Part shown: positions 25,146 through 34,948 of the stretch, piece after piece | How positions within the stretch are numbered: position 1 is the stretch's first letter | How the letters are laid out: each line of letters opens with the position of its first letter | From: Mycolicibacterium hodleri | GTDB lineage: Bacteria; Actinomycetota; Actinomycetes; Mycobacteriales; Mycobacteriaceae | Reading direction: 5' to 3' | DNA: 64,000 bases | Assembly (NCBI RefSeq): GCF_025822245.1 | Contig: NZ_JACKTL010000020.1 | Coordinates: 124,001-188,000 of the forward strand | The notes under the pieces: generated by a model | What the model was told of the DNA's origin: nothing | Databases searched by the model: none | What the model saw: the letters and a program-made list of their open reading frames with translations, nothing else | Translations under genes and position numbers: made by a program

Positions 25146-25756
25146 GCGGGCAGATCCGTGTACTGGAGCGTGAATCCGTCTGCGCTGAAGGTGAATCCGT
25201 TGCCGGACACCTCACTGGCGCAGGAGATTCCGGTGGCCTCCTGCACGTTGCAGCGGAAGCCGGACACGATCAGCACCTTGCCGAACGGCAGGATTGCCGC
25301 CGGGCCGGGAACCAGTGAGTACCCGGGGGCGTCGAGCGTGGCGAAGCGTGGGTCGCCGAGCCGACCCACCTGAATGGCGTTCGGTGCGGCGTCGGTCCCG
25401 TCGGGCCCCGGCACCGTGTCCGGTGCCCCCGTGATCGGAATCGTCGACCCGGTCGCGGACTGGCAGCCCGCCGTGTCCCGCGGCACGATGGCGCAGACCC
25501 ACCGCTTGCTCGGGCTGGTGAAGTAGTAGGCGGTCTGCCCGTCGGCCTGGGGTGCGGCGTAGTCGAAGGCGTTGACCAGGGCGTCGTTGGTCGGGCGGTT
25601 CGCCAGCGGGGGTGGCGGCGTGGTGCTGGTCTGCGTGGTGGGTCGTGGCTCGTCGGTGTTCACCACGGTCCCGGACTCGCAGGCCACCATCGTCGACGCG
25701 GCCACGACGAGGGGCAATGCGGACAAGAGCGCCCGGTGGTGAGGTCGGCTTGCCAT
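25142..25756 (-). CDS. Putative secreted lipoprotein, unknown function
   Basis: A 204-residue protein with a lipoprotein signal: basic start, hydrophobic core, then STMVACES with the modifiable Cys. A Thr/Pro-rich linker (TTQTSTTPPPP) follows. The mature domain has two more cysteines near WVCAIVPRDTAGC and a C-terminal pair (GFRCNVQEATGISC), consistent with disulfides in an extracytoplasmic domain common in mycobacteria. I do not recognise a function. Starts at 25765 and 25768 are also possible and add a few residues. It is divergent from yraN. Confidence 0.7.
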   Translation of the reverse strand: MASRPHHRALLSALPLVVAASTMVACESGTVVNTDEPRPTTQTSTTPPPPLANRPTNDALVNAFDYAAPQADGQTAYYFTSPSKRWVCAIVPRDTAGCQSATGSTIPITGAPDTVPGPDGTDAAPNAIQVGRLGDPRFATLDAPGYSLVPGPAAILPFGKVLIVSGFRCNVQEATGISCASEVSGNGFTFSADGFTLQYTDLPA

Positions 25757-25867
25757 GGCCCACATCATGGCACGACGGTTCTGGCACCCCTGTGGATGAA
25801 ACGGCGTCTGTGGATGAACCCCTGACGCCTGCGGTCCGGCGTCGGTGCGGCCCCGCACGGTGTGGGC

Positions 25868-26239
25868 ATGACGGAAACGTGGACTCGCGCCCAGATCGGC
25901 GCTCTCGGTGAGCAGCTTGCAGTCGACTATCTGACGTCGCACGGGCTGCAGGTCATCACCCGTAACTGGCGATGCCGATATGGCGAGTTGGACGTGATCG
26001 CCGTCGACGCCGCCGCGGACGCCTTGGTGTTCGTGGAGGTGAAGACGCGCACCAGCGACCGCTTCGGTGGCGTCGAGCAGGCGGTGACGCCGCAGAAGGT
26101 CCGTCGGCTGCGCCGGTTGGCGGGCCTGTGGTTGGCCGCCCAGGACCGCAGGTGGTCGCGGGTGCGCATCGACGTGGTGGGCGTGCGGATCGGACGGGCG
26201 CCGACGCCGGAGATCACTCACCTCGAGGCGGTGGGGTGA
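25868..26239 (+). CDS. YraN family protein (UPF0102, Rv2898c-type)
   Basis: A 123-residue endonuclease-fold protein. Landmarks: GEQLAVDYL, NWRCRYGELDVIAVD, LVFVEVKTRT and the terminal IDVVGVRI. The E-x-D...E-V-K layout matches the restriction-endonuclease-like superfamily, but no activity is firmly established; it is generally found next to comM and dprA. ATG 25868 is preferred; GTG 25862 would add two residues. Its stop overlaps the comM start in TGATG. Confidence 0.9.
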   Translation: MTETWTRAQIGALGEQLAVDYLTSHGLQVITRNWRCRYGELDVIAVDAAADALVFVEVKTRTSDRFGGVEQAVTPQKVRRLRRLAGLWLAAQDRRWSRVRIDVVGVRIGRAPTPEITHLEAVG

Positions 26240-27750
26240 TGACGCTGGGACGAGCGCATTCGGTCGCGGTCCGTGGGGTGGACGGCACCATCGTGGAGAT
26301 CGAGGCCTTCATCACCTCCGGGCTGCCGGGAGTGCATCTGGTCGGCCTGCCCGATGCGGCGTTGCAGGAGGCCCGCGACCGGGTGCGCGCGGCAATCACC
26401 AACTGCGGCAACGACTGGCCGCAGACCCGGCTTACGCTAGCCCTGTCACCGGCCACCCTGCCCAAGATGGGTTCGGTGTACGACATCGCGTTGGCACTGG
26501 CCGTGATCTCGGCCGAGAAGAAGAAGTCCTGGGCGCTGCTGGACAAGACCGTGTTCCTCGGCGAGCTGGCCCTCGACGGACGCGTCAGACCGGTCAAGGG
26601 CGTACTGCCCGCGGTGCTGGCTGCCAAGCGCGAGGGTTGGCCGTCGGTCGTGGTGCCCATCGACAACCTGGCCGAGGCCAGTCTGGTCGACGGCATCGAG
26701 GTGTGGGGAGCCAGGACGCTGCGGCAGGTGCAGGCGTGGGTGGCGGGCACGTGCGCGCTCGACGATCGCGTGGCCGAGGTGGCGGCCGAGGACGAACCGG
26801 TCGCCGATCTCGCCGACGTCGTCGGCCAGACACACGCCAGGTTTGCCGTCGAGGTGGCCGCCGCCGGTGCGCATCACCTGCTGCTGACCGGTCCGCCGGG
26901 AGTGGGCAAGACCATGCTGGCGCAACGCCTTCCGGGCCTGCTGCCGCCGCTCACCCACGAGGAGTCCCTCGAGGTGACCGCCATCCACTCGGTGGCCGGT
27001 CTGCTGTCGGGGCGCACGCCGCTGATCACTCGGCCGGTACTGGTCGCACCGCACCACACGTCCTCCGTCGCCGCCATGGTGGGCGGCGGCTCGGGCCTCG
27101 CGCGGCCCGGGGCGGTGAGTCGTGCGCACCGAGGGGTGCTCTTCCTCGACGAGTGCGCCGAGATCGGCTCCAGCGTTCTCGAGGCACTACGAACTCCGTT
27201 GGAGGACGGTGAGATTCGGCTGGCCCGCCGAGACGGAGTGGCCCAGTATCCGGCCCGCTTCCAACTGGTGATGGCGGCCAACCCCTGTCCGTGCGCCCCG
27301 GCGAAGTCCAGTGACTGCGTCTGCCCCGCGGTCGTCAAGCGGCGGTATCTCGGCAAGTTGTCCGGTCCGCTGATGGACCGCGTGGATCTGCGGGTCGAGC
27401 TCCATCCGGTTCCCTCCGGGTCGATCGGCTCCGAGGAGGGGGAGTCCACGGCCGCGGTGCGCGATCGGGTGGCCAAGGCCCGTGACGCAGCGGCGGCGAG
27501 GTGGGCGCCCCACGGGGTGCGCACCAATGCCGAGGTGGGCGGACCGCTGCTGCGCCGCCGGTTCCGTCTCGACCGGACGGTGATGGCGCCGCTGCGATCC
27601 GCACTGGACAGGGGTGAGCTCAGCGTCCGTGGCGTCGACAGAACCTTGCGCGTCGCATGGACGCTCGCCGACCTGGGCGGCCGCACGATGCCCGTGCTGG
27701 AGGACGTGAACACCGCCTTGAGCTTCCGGCAGGCCGGAGGTGCCCGATGA
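26239..27750 (+). CDS. comM: Mg-chelatase-like AAA ATPase, ComM/YifB family
   Basis: A 503-residue AAA+ helicase-type protein. An N-terminal Lon-protease-like fold (residues ~1-160) is followed by the ATPase: Walker A GPPGVGKT, Walker B LFLDECAEI, and a Cys-rich insertion PCPCAPAKSSDCVC that could bind metal. A C-terminal lid with RGVDRTLRVAWTLADL closes it. ComM helps branch migration during natural transformation in other bacteria; in mycobacteria (Rv2897c) its role is unproven. Translationally coupled to yraN (1-nt overlap) and dprA (4-nt overlap). Confidence 0.93.
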   Translation: MTLGRAHSVAVRGVDGTIVEIEAFITSGLPGVHLVGLPDAALQEARDRVRAAITNCGNDWPQTRLTLALSPATLPKMGSVYDIALALAVISAEKKKSWALLDKTVFLGELALDGRVRPVKGVLPAVLAAKREGWPSVVVPIDNLAEASLVDGIEVWGARTLRQVQAWVAGTCALDDRVAEVAAEDEPVADLADVVGQTHARFAVEVAAAGAHHLLLTGPPGVGKTMLAQRLPGLLPPLTHEESLEVTAIHSVAGLLSGRTPLITRPVLVAPHHTSSVAAMVGGGSGLARPGAVSRAHRGVLFLDECAEIGSSVLEALRTPLEDGEIRLARRDGVAQYPARFQLVMAANPCPCAPAKSSDCVCPAVVKRRYLGKLSGPLMDRVDLRVELHPVPSGSIGSEEGESTAAVRDRVAKARDAAAARWAPHGVRTNAEVGGPLLRRRFRLDRTVMAPLRSALDRGELSVRGVDRTLRVAWTLADLGGRTMPVLEDVNTALSFRQAGGAR

Positions 27751-28871
27751 CCGCCGAAGACCGGGCCTGGGCTTACCTTTCGCGCGTCGTCGAACCACCG
27801 TCCCGCGAGTTGGCCGCGTTCGTGGCAGACGTCGGACCCGTCGAGGCCGCGACACGGATCAAGAGTGGTCGACTGGAGGACGGGAAGCTGAAGCGGCTCA
27901 CCGAGGCGCGCCGCGAGGTCGACTGTGCGGCAACGGACGTGGAGACGCTGGCTCGGCTGGGTGGCCGGCTCGTCACGCCCGACGACCCCGACTGGCCGCT
28001 GCTGGCGTTCCGGTCGTTCGACGGCTCGCCCGTGTGCGACCGGCCGGCCGGCGTCGCGCCGCTGGTGCTCTGGGTGATCGGCGAGGACTCGTTGGCCGAC
28101 GTCGCCGAGCGGTCGTGCTCGATCGTCGGGACGCGGGCGGCCACGTCCTACGGTGAACACCAGACCGCGGACCTGGCTGCCGGTCTCGCCGAACGCGACG
28201 TGGCGGTCGTCTCGGGCGGCGCCTTCGGCATCGACGGCGTCGCGCACCGGGCCACGCTCGGCGCCGAGGGGCTCACCGTGGCGGTGCTCGCCGGCGGGAT
28301 CGACGTGCCCTATCCGTCGGCTCACACGGCGATGCTGCGCCGGGTCGGCGAGCAGGGGCTGCTGGTGAGCGAGTATCCGCCCGGCGTGCGTCCGGCGCGG
28401 TATCGGTTCCTCACCCGCAACCGACTGGTCGCCGCGCTCTCGGGTGCGACCGTGGTGATCGAGGCCGGGTTGCGCAGTGGCGCCGCCAACACCGCCTCCT
28501 GGGCCGAGGCTCTCGGCCGGCCGGTCTGCGCGTATCCGGGCCCGGTGACGTCGTCGGCCTCCGCCGGCTGCCACGTGCTCATCAGAAACGGAGCCCTCCT
28601 GGTGACGCGGGTCGAGGAGGTCGTCGAAGTCGTCGGCGCGGCCGGCGAGCTCGCCCCCGAACCCGATCACCCGGCCTCGCCGCTGGACGGCCTCACCGCC
28701 GTCGAACTGCGCGCCTACGACGCCCTGCCCGCACGGGGAGCCCGGACCGTCGACGAGCTCGCGGTGGCCGCGGGTGTGCCGCCCACCGAGTTGCTCGGCC
28801 CGCTGGCGACGTTGGAGCTCGCCGGTCTGGTGCGTCGTCAGGAGGGCAAGTGGCGCATCGCGCTCCGGTAA
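27747..28871 (+). CDS. dprA: DNA-processing protein DprA
   Basis: A 374-residue protein with a central Rossmann-like DprA domain. Motifs: CSIVGTRAATSYGEHQ, VVSGGAFGIDGVAHRATL, TVAVLAGGIDVPYPS, RNRLVAALSGATVVIEAG and GRPVCAYPGPV. A C-terminal winged-helix domain (TVDELAVAAGVPPTELLGPLATL) follows. DprA loads RecA on single-stranded DNA during transformation; many non-competent bacteria keep it. It is coupled to comM by a 4-nt ATGA overlap and corresponds to Rv2896c. Confidence 0.95.
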   Translation: MTAEDRAWAYLSRVVEPPSRELAAFVADVGPVEAATRIKSGRLEDGKLKRLTEARREVDCAATDVETLARLGGRLVTPDDPDWPLLAFRSFDGSPVCDRPAGVAPLVLWVIGEDSLADVAERSCSIVGTRAATSYGEHQTADLAAGLAERDVAVVSGGAFGIDGVAHRATLGAEGLTVAVLAGGIDVPYPSAHTAMLRRVGEQGLLVSEYPPGVRPARYRFLTRNRLVAALSGATVVIEAGLRSGAANTASWAEALGRPVCAYPGPVTSSASAGCHVLIRNGALLVTRVEEVVEVVGAAGELAPEPDHPASPLDGLTAVELRAYDALPARGARTVDELAVAAGVPPTELLGPLATLELAGLVRRQEGKWRIALR

Positions 28872-28874
28872 GTT
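28869..28874 (+). promoter_or_regulatory. -10 element for leaderless glycosidase gene
   Basis: TAAGTT overlaps the dprA stop and lies exactly at -12 to -7 of ATG 28881. Confidence 0.45.
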
Positions 28875-28880
28875 GGCTCC

Positions 28881-29921
28881 ATGCACGGCGTCGGAGCATG
28901 GGGCCGTGGCACGGTCGCGCTCCTCCTGGTCGCCACGCTGACTCTGGCCGGCTGCCGCATCGCCGAGGCCGAGCCGGTGGTCCCCGCCGACGGATACGGG
29001 TTCAGCGTCGGCGCGTCGCAGATCTGGATGAGCGCCGAGGACGCCGACCGCGAACTCGACGCGGCCGCCCTGACCAACGCGCGGTGGATCCGGGTGCACG
29101 TCGACTGGCACGCCATCGAGAAGGTCAAGGGCGAATTCGACTGGGGCTACGTCGACCGCTGGATCGACGGGGCCCGTGCCCGCGGCATGCGCGTGCTCGG
29201 TCTGATCACCAACACGCCCGACTGGGCCAAGGCTCCCGGCACCGCGCTCTACGCCCCGCCGATCGACGCGTCCGACTACGCGACATTCGCGGCGGCCGTC
29301 GTCAAGCGCTACCGCGACCGCGTCACCGACTGGGAGATCTGGAACGAGCCGAACCTGCCACGGTTCCTGGGATTCGCCGAGGGCCGGGCCGCCGTGTACG
29401 TCGGCCTGTTGAAGGCCGCCTACCCGGCGATCAAGGCGGTGCAGCCCAACAGCACCGTGATGTCGGCCGGGCTCAGCCCCGCGGTCGGCGTCGACGGTCC
29501 GGCGAACTTCCTCAACGACATGTACCTCAACGGCGCCAAGGGCTACTTCGACGCAGTTGCCATGCACCCCTACGTCTTTCCGACCGGCCTGGCCGCCGAT
29601 CCCGACAACGCCTGGTCCGATCTCGCGCGTGCCCACGACGTGATGACGCTCAACGGCGACGGCGACAAGAAGGTCTGGATGACCGAGTTTGGGGCGCCCA
29701 CCTCCGATCCCACCGCCGAGGGCGTCAGCCAGCAGGAGCAGGCCAAGCAGATCCTCGACGTACTCGCCGGACTCGCCGCCGCGGGGTGGGCCGGACCGGC
29801 CTTCGTCTACAGCATTCGCGACGTCGACACCGCCAACCGCGGCAATCGCGAGGACAACTTCGGCGCCCTGCTGACGACCGACTTTCAGCCCAAGTACACC
29901 GCCAGCGTGCTCGCACGGTAG
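28881..29921 (+). CDS. Secreted lipoprotein glycoside hydrolase, clan GH-A type
   Basis: A 346-residue predicted lipoprotein (lipobox LAGC, Cys25) with a TIM-barrel glycosidase domain. The acid/base is Glu156 in WEIWNEPN and the nucleophile Glu269 in VWMTEFGAP, the GH5/GH39 (clan A) arrangement. Substrate cannot be read; an extracytoplasmic beta-glycan or arabino/xylo-type substrate is plausible. It sits between dprA and the siderophore-interacting gene, a place where M. tuberculosis has no such gene. TAAGTT at -12 to -7 suggests a leaderless transcript of its own. Confidence 0.85.
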   Translation: MHGVGAWGRGTVALLLVATLTLAGCRIAEAEPVVPADGYGFSVGASQIWMSAEDADRELDAAALTNARWIRVHVDWHAIEKVKGEFDWGYVDRWIDGARARGMRVLGLITNTPDWAKAPGTALYAPPIDASDYATFAAAVVKRYRDRVTDWEIWNEPNLPRFLGFAEGRAAVYVGLLKAAYPAIKAVQPNSTVMSAGLSPAVGVDGPANFLNDMYLNGAKGYFDAVAMHPYVFPTGLAADPDNAWSDLARAHDVMTLNGDGDKKVWMTEFGAPTSDPTAEGVSQQEQAKQILDVLAGLAAAGWAGPAFVYSIRDVDTANRGNREDNFGALLTTDFQPKYTASVLAR

Positions 29922-29946
29922 CCGGCCACGGGACCTCCCTCGCTCG

Positions 29947-29952
29947 TATAGT
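29947..29952 (+). promoter_or_regulatory. Putative -10 of the siderophore-interacting gene
   Basis: TATAGT, a strong TAnnnT hexamer, 35 nt before the chosen GTG 29988. It would leave a short leader containing AAGAGG (29977-29982). Confidence 0.45.
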
Positions 29953-29987
29953 CGAAGACGCCAACCGACGAGTACGAAGAGGTGACT

Positions 29988-30836
29988 GTGGCAGCCCGTC
30001 CGATCCACACGTTCGAAGTGGTGCGCAGCGAACACCTGACGCCGCACATGATCCGGGTGGTCCTGGGCGGGGGTTTCACCACGTTCACGCCCAACGACTT
30101 CACCGACGCCTACGTCAAGATCGTGCTGCCGCGGTCGGGGACCGACGTGTCGACGCTGCCGACGCCGTTGACGCTCGACAGCTTCAGCGAGCTGCCGGAG
30201 GCGCACCAGCCGGTCGTGCGCACCTACACCGTGCGCAAGGTCGACCGCGAACGCGGCGAGATCAGCATCGACTTCGTCGTGCACGGCGAGCACGGGGTGG
30301 CGGGCCCCTGGGCGGCGTCGGTCACGCCTGGCGACCCCGCCTACCTGATGGGCCCCAGCGGCGCCTATGCCCCCGACCCCGCCGCCGACTGGCACCTGCT
30401 GGCCGGTGACGAAGCCGGCCTGCCCGCCATCAGCGCCGCCCTGGAGGCGATGCCATCCGACGCCGTCGGACTGGCCTTCATCGAGGTCGCCGGACCGGAC
30501 GACGAGATCGAACTGGTCGCCCCCGACGGCATCCAGATCCGCTGGATCTACCGCGGCGGCCGCGCCGACCTGGTCCCCGAGGACCGGGCCGGTGACAACG
30601 CGCCCCTGATCGAGGCCGTGAAGGAAGCCCTGTGGCAGCCGGGCCAGGTCCAGGTCTTCATTCACGGCGAGGCCCAGGCCGTCATGCACAACCTCCGGAG
30701 CTACGTCCGCAAGGAACACGGCGTCGACGCGAAGTGGGCGTCGATATCGGGGTACTGGCGGCGCGGACGCACCGAGGAGACCTTCCGGCAGTGGAAGGCC
30801 GAGCTGGCGAAAGCGGAGTCTGCGTCCGCCGGCTGA
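29988..30836 (+). CDS. viuB: Siderophore-interacting FAD-binding reductase (ViuB/SIP family)
   Basis: A 282-residue flavoprotein. FAD-binding block [13 protein letters not shown], then [15 protein letters not shown], and the NAD(P)H-side [18 protein letters not shown] and [14 protein letters not shown] proteins reduce ferric siderophores in the cytosol to release iron. GTG 29988 is preferred over 29982: AAGAGG ends 5 nt before it and the N-terminus (V)[11 protein letters not shown] matches mycobacterial ViuB (Rv2895c). A TATAGT hexamer lies upstream; no IdeR box was found here. Confidence 0.9.
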   Translation: MAARPIHTFEVVRSEHLTPHMIRVVLGGGFTTFTPNDFTDAYVKIVLPRSGTDVSTLPTPLTLDSFSELPEAHQPVVRTYTVRKVDRERGEISIDFVVHGEHGVAGPWAASVTPGDPAYLMGPSGAYAPDPAADWHLLAGDEAGLPAISAALEAMPSDAVGLAFIEVAGPDDEIELVAPDGIQIRWIYRGGRADLVPEDRAGDNAPLIEAVKEALWQPGQVQVFIHGEAQAVMHNLRSYVRKEHGVDAKWASISGYWRRGRTEETFRQWKAELAKAESASAG

Positions 30837-30858
30837 CCGGGGCTGGCAGGCTTGGGTC

Positions 30859-32037
30859 ATGGCATTCGGTGACTATCAGCTCGAGATCTACCTTCAAGGC
30901 CTCTCCGGAGTTCTGCCGTCGTATCCGATGGCATTCGCCGAACTGGAGGCCAAGGCCCAGGCCGCCATGTCCCCGTCCCTGTGGTCCTACGTCGCCGGCG
31001 GCGCGGGCGACGAGCGGACGCAGCGGGTCAACGTCACGGCCTTCGAACGCTGGGGCCTGGTGCCGCGAATGTTCGTGGGCGCCAAGGAACGCGACCTCTC
31101 CGTCGACCTCTTCGGGCTGACGCTGCCGTCACCGTTGTTCATGGCACCCGTCGGGGTCATCGGCCTGTGCGCGCAGGACGGGCACGGTGACGTGGCCGCG
31201 GCCAAGGTGGCCGCCCGCACCGGCGTCCCGCTGATGACCTCGACGTTGACGACCGACCCGCTGGAGGACGTCGCGGCCGAGTTCGGCGACACCCCGGGCT
31301 TCTTTCAGCTCTACACCCCAACCGACCGCGACCTGGCGGCCAGCCTGGTCTCCCGCGCCGAGGCGGCCGGCTACAAGGGCATCGTCGTCACGTTGGACAC
31401 CTGGGTTCCGGGCTGGCGTCCGCGCGACCTCTCGACGTCGAACTTCCCGCAGCTGCGGGGGCACTGCCTGTCGAATTACACCAGCGACCCGGTCTTCCGC
31501 GCCTCACTTGCGCAGACACCCGAGGAGAACCCGCAGGCGGCGATCCTGAAGTGGATCTCGGTCTTCGGTAACTCGTTGTCCTGGAACGACCTTCCGTGGC
31601 TGAGATCGCTGACCACGCTGCCGCTTCTGGTCAAGGGCATTCAGCATCCGGACGACGCGCGCCGGGCGATCGACGGCGGCGTCGACGGCATCTACTGCAG
31701 CAACCACGGCGGGCGACAGGCCAACGGGGGACTGCCGTCCCTCGACTGCCTGCCGGGGGTCGTCGAGGCCGCCAACGGTGTGCCGGTCCTGTTCGACTCC
31801 GGTATTCGCAGCGGCGCCGACGTCGTGAAGGCGTTGGCGCTGGGCGCCACCGCGGTCGGCGTCGGACGGCCCTACGCCTACGGCATGGCGCTGGGCGGCG
31901 TCGACGGTGCGGTCCACGTGTTGCGGTCCCTTCTCGCCGAGGCGGACCTCGTCATGGCCGTAGACGGCTACGCCTCGCTCAAGGACCTGGTGCCCGACGC
32001 GCTGCGCCGCGTCGACTCGGCGGAGGTGTCCCGATGA
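30859..32037 (+). CDS. FMN-dependent lactate 2-monooxygenase
   Basis: A 392-residue alpha-hydroxy-acid oxidase. It begins [15 protein letters not shown] and contains [51 protein letters not shown], and the catalytic His-Arg in [20 protein letters not shown], followed by [19 protein letters not shown]. Length and motifs closely follow the lactate monooxygenase described from M. smegmatis, which converts L-lactate and O2 to acetate, CO2 and water using FMN. It is 22 nt after viuB and overlaps the following dehydrogenase by 4 nt, so the three may be one transcript. A related lactate dehydrogenase cannot be excluded. Confidence 0.85.
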   Translation: MAFGDYQLEIYLQGLSGVLPSYPMAFAELEAKAQAAMSPSLWSYVAGGAGDERTQRVNVTAFERWGLVPRMFVGAKERDLSVDLFGLTLPSPLFMAPVGVIGLCAQDGHGDVAAAKVAARTGVPLMTSTLTTDPLEDVAAEFGDTPGFFQLYTPTDRDLAASLVSRAEAAGYKGIVVTLDTWVPGWRPRDLSTSNFPQLRGHCLSNYTSDPVFRASLAQTPEENPQAAILKWISVFGNSLSWNDLPWLRSLTTLPLLVKGIQHPDDARRAIDGGVDGIYCSNHGGRQANGGLPSLDCLPGVVEAANGVPVLFDSGIRSGADVVKALALGATAVGVGRPYAYGMALGGVDGAVHVLRSLLAEADLVMAVDGYASLKDLVPDALRRVDSAEVSR

Positions 32038-33191
32038 GGGCCGTGCGTTGCCTCGGCGGCACCCTCGAGGTCGTCGACGCCGCCGAGCCGCAGCCGCAGA
32101 AGGGGCAGCTCGTCCTCGAGGTCAAGCGTTGCGGCATCTGCGGTTCCGATCTGCACGCCCGCCACCACGCCGGCGAGCTCGAAGACGTCATGACGACGGT
32201 CGGCTACGAGGACTTCATGCGGGCCGACACCCCCGTGGTGATGGGCCACGAGTTCTCCGGGGAGGTCGCCGAACGGGGTCGCGGGGTCGGCAAGGAGTTC
32301 AAGGTGGGGACGCTGGTGGTCTCGTTCCCCCTGCTGCGCGCCGCCGGCGGGGTGCACCTGACCGGGCTGTCGCCGTTGGCACCCGGCGGCTACGCCGAGC
32401 GGGTGCTCGCCGAGGCGGCGATGAGCTTCGTCGTACCGAACGGGTTGTCGGCCGACCTCGCCGCGTTGACCGAACCGATGGCGGTGGCCCTGCACGCGGT
32501 GCGGCGCAGCGAGATCGCCAAGGGTGACGTCGCGATCGTGATCGGCTGTGGCCCGGTGGGGCTGGCGGTGATCAGCCACCTCAAGGCCTCCGGGGTCAAG
32601 ACCGTCGTCGCGAGCGACTTTTCCTCCGGCAGAAGGGCTCTCGCGTCGAAGTGCGGTGCCGACGTCGTGGTCGACCCGGCGGTCGACTCGCCGTACGAGC
32701 GCGCGGGGACCAAGGGCATGATCACCAGGGCCCCGGCCCTCTACGAACTGGGCATGGGTTCGATGGAGAAGCTGCGCAAGCTTCCGGGGTGGTCTCACGT
32801 CTACCGGGCCGCCGACGCACTCGGTGCGGCAGGGCCCAAGCGGCCGGTGATCTTCGAATGCGTCGGCGTCCCCGGCATGATCGACGGCATCGTGGGCGCG
32901 GCCCCGCTGAATTCTCGCGTCGTGGTCGTCGGCGTCTGCATGGGCGAGGATAAACTGCGTCCCGCGATGGCAATCAGCAAGGAAGTCGACCTGCGCTTCG
33001 TATTCGGTTACACCCCACTGGAATTCCGCGACACCCTGCACATGCTGGCCGACGGCAAGGTCGACGGCTCGCCCCTGCTCACCGGCACCGTGGGGCTCGA
33101 CGGTGTGGAGGCGGCGTTCGACGCCCTCGGCGATCCGGAGACGCACGCCAAGATCATGATCGACCCGGCGAGCGCCGCTGTGGCGCCCTAG
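32034..33191 (+). CDS. Zinc-binding alcohol dehydrogenase, MDR superfamily
   Basis: A 385-residue medium-chain dehydrogenase. Catalytic zinc ligands are in [15 protein letters not shown] and GHEFSGEV; the nucleotide fold is [16 protein letters not shown]. Between residues ~52-62 lies an insertion ([13 protein letters not shown]) not typical of all ADHs. A structural-zinc four-Cys loop is not evident. Substrate unknown; the preceding lactate monooxygenase suggests hydroxy-acid or alcohol oxidation. Translationally coupled to that gene by ATGA. Confidence 0.85.
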   Translation: MRAVRCLGGTLEVVDAAEPQPQKGQLVLEVKRCGICGSDLHARHHAGELEDVMTTVGYEDFMRADTPVVMGHEFSGEVAERGRGVGKEFKVGTLVVSFPLLRAAGGVHLTGLSPLAPGGYAERVLAEAAMSFVVPNGLSADLAALTEPMAVALHAVRRSEIAKGDVAIVIGCGPVGLAVISHLKASGVKTVVASDFSSGRRALASKCGADVVVDPAVDSPYERAGTKGMITRAPALYELGMGSMEKLRKLPGWSHVYRAADALGAAGPKRPVIFECVGVPGMIDGIVGAAPLNSRVVVVGVCMGEDKLRPAMAISKEVDLRFVFGYTPLEFRDTLHMLADGKVDGSPLLTGTVGLDGVEAAFDALGDPETHAKIMIDPASAAVAP

Positions 33192-33272
33192 CCGGGTCAC
33201 CGTGTGGTCTCGAAGTGGCGACACGGCCCGCACGACGGGGTGACGCTGGGACCCGTCTGCCACGGTAGGGGG

Positions 33273-34178
33273 GTGGCGGCAGCGGTCGAGGTGGTGCTCG
33301 AAGAATTCGACGAGTACCTGGCATTGCACCGCGGTCGGTCGGAGCACACCCGCCGCGCCTATCTCGGCGACCTGCGCTCGTTGTTCGCCTTCCTGGGCGA
33401 GCAGCCGTCGTTGGACCGTCTCACCCTGCCCGTGTTGAGGTCGTGGTTGTCGGCGCAGGCGGCGTCCGGTGCCGCGCGCACGACGCTGGCCCGCCGGACC
33501 TCCGCGGTCAAGACGTTCACCGCCTGGGCGTGGCGCCGGGGCTTGCTGGACGGCGATCCGGCGGCACGGCTTCAGGTGCCCCGGGCCCGTCGCTCCCTGC
33601 CCGCGGTGCTGCGTCAGGACCAGGCGCTCGACGCGATGAAGGCCGCCACCTCCGGCGCGCAGCAGGGCGACCCGATGGCGTTGCGCGACAGGCTGATCGT
33701 GGAGACGTTGTACGCCACGGGAATTCGGGTCAGCGAACTCTGCGGGCTCGACGTCGACGACGTGGACACCGGGCAACGGGTCCTGCGGGTGCTCGGCAAG
33801 GGCGACAAGCAGCGCACGGTGCCGTTCGGCGAACCCGTGCTCCAGGCGTTCACCGCGTGGGTCACCGACGGGCGGCCCGCGTTGGCCACGTCGACCTCGG
33901 GTGCCGCGCTGCTCCTCGGCGCCAGGGGCGGGCGCATCGACCCCCGTCAGGCCCGCACCGTGGTGCACCAGACCATGGCCGCCGTCGACGGCGCACCCGA
34001 CATCGGCCCGCACGGGCTGCGGCACAGCGCGGCGACGCACCTCCTCGAGGGCGGGGCCGACCTGCGCGTCGTCCAGGAACTCCTGGGCCATTCGTCACTG
34101 GCGACCACGCAGCTGTACACCCACGTCAGCGTGGCGCGCCTGCGAGCGGTGCACGACCAGGCGCATCCACGGGCTTGA
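33273..34178 (+). CDS. xerC: Tyrosine recombinase XerC
   Basis: A 301-residue site-specific recombinase that resolves chromosome dimers with XerD. N-terminal SAM-like domain ([22 protein letters not shown]) and C-terminal catalytic domain with Arg in [15 protein letters not shown] (R152), Lys in [23 protein letters not shown] and the nucleophile Tyr in TTQLYTHV. Start GTG 33273 is chosen because the conserved domain begins there and CACGGT lies at -12 to -7; an upstream GTG at 33204 would add 23 unrelated residues. The last 53 bp overlap the convergent M23 peptidase gene. Corresponds to Rv2894c. Confidence 0.93.
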   Translation: MAAAVEVVLEEFDEYLALHRGRSEHTRRAYLGDLRSLFAFLGEQPSLDRLTLPVLRSWLSAQAASGAARTTLARRTSAVKTFTAWAWRRGLLDGDPAARLQVPRARRSLPAVLRQDQALDAMKAATSGAQQGDPMALRDRLIVETLYATGIRVSELCGLDVDDVDTGQRVLRVLGKGDKQRTVPFGEPVLQAFTAWVTDGRPALATSTSGAALLLGARGGRIDPRQARTVVHQTMAAVDGAPDIGPHGLRHSAATHLLEGGADLRVVQELLGHSSLATTQLYTHVSVARLRAVHDQAHPRA

Positions 34179-34650
34179 GCCGAAGGGGAGTGGTGGCCAC
34201 CAGACCGACCGGGTCGACGTAGTCGGCGCGTGACGCCGGCCCCCACATCGCACCCCAGTGCAGGCACGCCGCGGCGCTGCAGCCGGGATGGCCGGCGCGC
34301 AGTCGGCCGACGGCACTGCCCGCGTCGACCAGTTGGCCCACCCGCACCACGGCGTCGACCGGTTCGTAGGTGGTCCGCAGCCCGCCGGGGTGGGCGATCG
34401 AGATCAGGGGTCGGCCCGCCAGCTCGCCCGCGAAGACGACGGTGCCCGCTGCTGCGGCGTACACCGGCTGTCCCGTCGTCGCGGCGAGGTCGACGCCGCG
34501 GTGCCCCCGGTTCCAGTTCGGTGCTGGCGCGTCGAACGTCCGCATCACCGCAGGTCTGGGCCGCAACGGCCAGTCCAGCCGGTCGTCGGCGGCGTGGGCC
34601 GGCCCGGCGGTGAGCAGGCCAACGGTAGCCAGCATCGCCAGAAACTTCAT
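34126..34650 (-). CDS. Secreted M23-family peptidase (LytM domain)
   Basis: A 174-residue exported protein with a cleavable signal peptide (ends AGPAHA, residue ~20). The LytM domain has GHRGVDLAA (first zinc ligands, His and Asp) and LHWGAMWG for the last His. It probably cuts peptide cross-links in peptidoglycan or acts as a regulator of another hydrolase. It matches Rv2891 in position, beside rpsB. The C-terminal ~18 residues are encoded antisense to xerC. Confidence 0.87.
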   Translation of the reverse strand: MKFLAMLATVGLLTAGPAHAADDRLDWPLRPRPAVMRTFDAPAPNWNRGHRGVDLAATTGQPVYAAAAGTVVFAGELAGRPLISIAHPGGLRTTYEPVDAVVRVGQLVDAGSAVGRLRAGHPGCSAAACLHWGAMWGPASRADYVDPVGLVATTPLRLKPVDAPGRAPLAGAPR

Positions 34651-34948
34651 CGCACCAGTTCAGCGTGTCGAATGGGCCGACGGAAGGCGTCGACGGAGAT
34701 CTGTGGATGAAACGACCGTCCGGCACCGCCGCGTGGCAAGAGCACGCATGTCAACGGTGTAAACTCAGTCCCGCAATCTGCATTAGTGGATTGACTTCGC
34801 GCGCCCGTGCCGCAGCCTCGAACTCTCAAGGTCGCACACGCATGCCGGTTGGTCTCGTGGAAACACGGGTCCGGCACGCAACGGGCGCCAGGGTTCGGCA
34901 TCACCCGGTGCCGGACGACAACCGTCAATGTGTAAGGACAAGGCAACC
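34651..34948 (+). other. rpsB upstream region
   Basis: A 298-bp stretch between the divergent M23 gene and rpsB. It holds the candidate -10 TAAACT (34760-34765), which would give an rpsB leader near 175 nt, plus a TTGACT hexamer (34789-34794) without a matching -10. S2 leaders are often sites of autoregulation by S2, but I cannot draw a convincing structure here. Confidence 0.5.
34760..34765 (+). promoter_or_regulatory. Candidate rpsB -10, TAAACT
   Basis: A full TAnnnT match preceded by GTCAACGGTG. No strong -35 is visible at the expected spacing, so this is a weak call. Confidence 0.35.

Noticed and set aside
26874..30860. Reverse-strand open frame of 1328 codons opposite comM-dprA-glycosidase-viuB
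   Set aside because: Low-complexity Arg/Gly/Val-rich translation antisense to four well-supported genes.
31968..34091. Reverse-strand open frame of 707 codons opposite the dehydrogenase and xerC
   Set aside because: Shadow of conserved genes on the other strand; no family motifs.
34789..34794. TTGACT as a -35 for rpsB
   Set aside because: No -10 hexamer is found at a suitable spacing downstream.
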